6,093 nucleotides of DNA from contig JAEWRS010000381.1 of assembly GCA_023398855.1 (NCBI GenBank), positions 1-6,093 of the forward strand, given 5' to 3'. How positions within the stretch are numbered: position 1 is the stretch's first letter; the number at the start of each line of letters is the position of its first letter. The notes beneath the pieces were generated by a model, which worked only from the letters and a program-made list of their open reading frames with translations, was not told where the DNA came from and made no database searches. Shown piece after piece: positions 6,079 to 6,093 of this stretch. The position numbers were made by a program, and so were the translations under genes. The DNA is from Bacillota bacterium. Lineage in GTDB: Bacteria; Bacillota; Clostridia; Lachnospirales; Lachnospiraceae.

Positions 6079-6093
6079 TTTGCCTCCTGAGAC
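6054..6093 (-). promoter_or_regulatory. Interrupted 40-base dyad (possible RNA structure or operator) before rnfC
   Basis: Two nested perfect inverted repeats are centred on the same point. The inner one is GGCAAAAT (6063-6070) with ATTTTGCC (6077-6084) around a 6-base loop. The outer one is GTCTC (6054-6058) with GAGAC (6089-6093). Between them is a symmetric 4x4 unpaired section that is purine-rich on both sides in the minus-strand RNA (AGGA and GGGA). The outer arm touches the window edge and may continue. There is no T-run after it, so it is not a standard terminator. AGGAGG overlaps the 5' internal-loop strand and inner stem. I do not recognise it as a known riboswitch. Confidence 0.55.

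Overview
The window carries a complete six-gene rnf operon on the minus strand, in the order rnfC-rnfD-rnfG-rnfE-rnfA-rnfB. Facing it on the plus strand is the 3' part of a uronate isomerase gene (uxaC). The gene order, the duplicated-ferredoxin form of RnfB, the strong AGGAGG ribosome binding sites and the moderate GC content suggest an anaerobic Firmicute of the Clostridia, probably a Lachnospiraceae/Lacrimispora-type fermenter of plant sugars and uronates. That placement is an inference from protein flavour and gene order; no marker gene is present.

Layout: bases 1-867 hold the last 288 codons of uxaC, whose start lies outside the window. Bases 868-966 are a short convergent intergenic region containing one strong hairpin (932-960). 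It has T-runs on both strands and can end both uxaC and the rnf transcript. Bases 967-6023 are the rnf operon, tightly packed with gaps of 1 to 15 bases. At the rnfC/rnfD, rnfG/rnfE and rnfE/rnfA junctions the upstream stop codon TAG is part of the next gene's AGGAGG. The rnfA/rnfB junction is similar, with TAA. Bases 6024-6093 are the start of the leader region of rnfC. They contain a 40-base interrupted dyad and a possible 12-codon leader reading frame with its own AGGAGG. No convincing promoter is visible, so transcription probably begins beyond the right edge.

The six Rnf proteins form a membrane ferredoxin:NAD+ oxidoreductase that couples electron transfer to Na+ or H+ export. RnfB receives electrons from ferredoxin through multiple [4Fe-4S] clusters. 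RnfA and RnfE carry a shared membrane cluster, RnfG and RnfD carry covalent FMN, and RnfC passes electrons to NAD+. All six genes look intact, with key cofactor ligands present. UxaC acts in glucuronate/galacturonate catabolism and is probably only a genomic neighbour.

This is mostly a known system. The points worth a second look are the structured leader before rnfC, a four-cysteine C-terminal tail on RnfE, the precise 74-residue duplication inside RnfB, the GPT variant at the RnfD flavin site, and the repeated stop-in-Shine-Dalgarno junctions. I did not find evidence of an undescribed multi-gene system.
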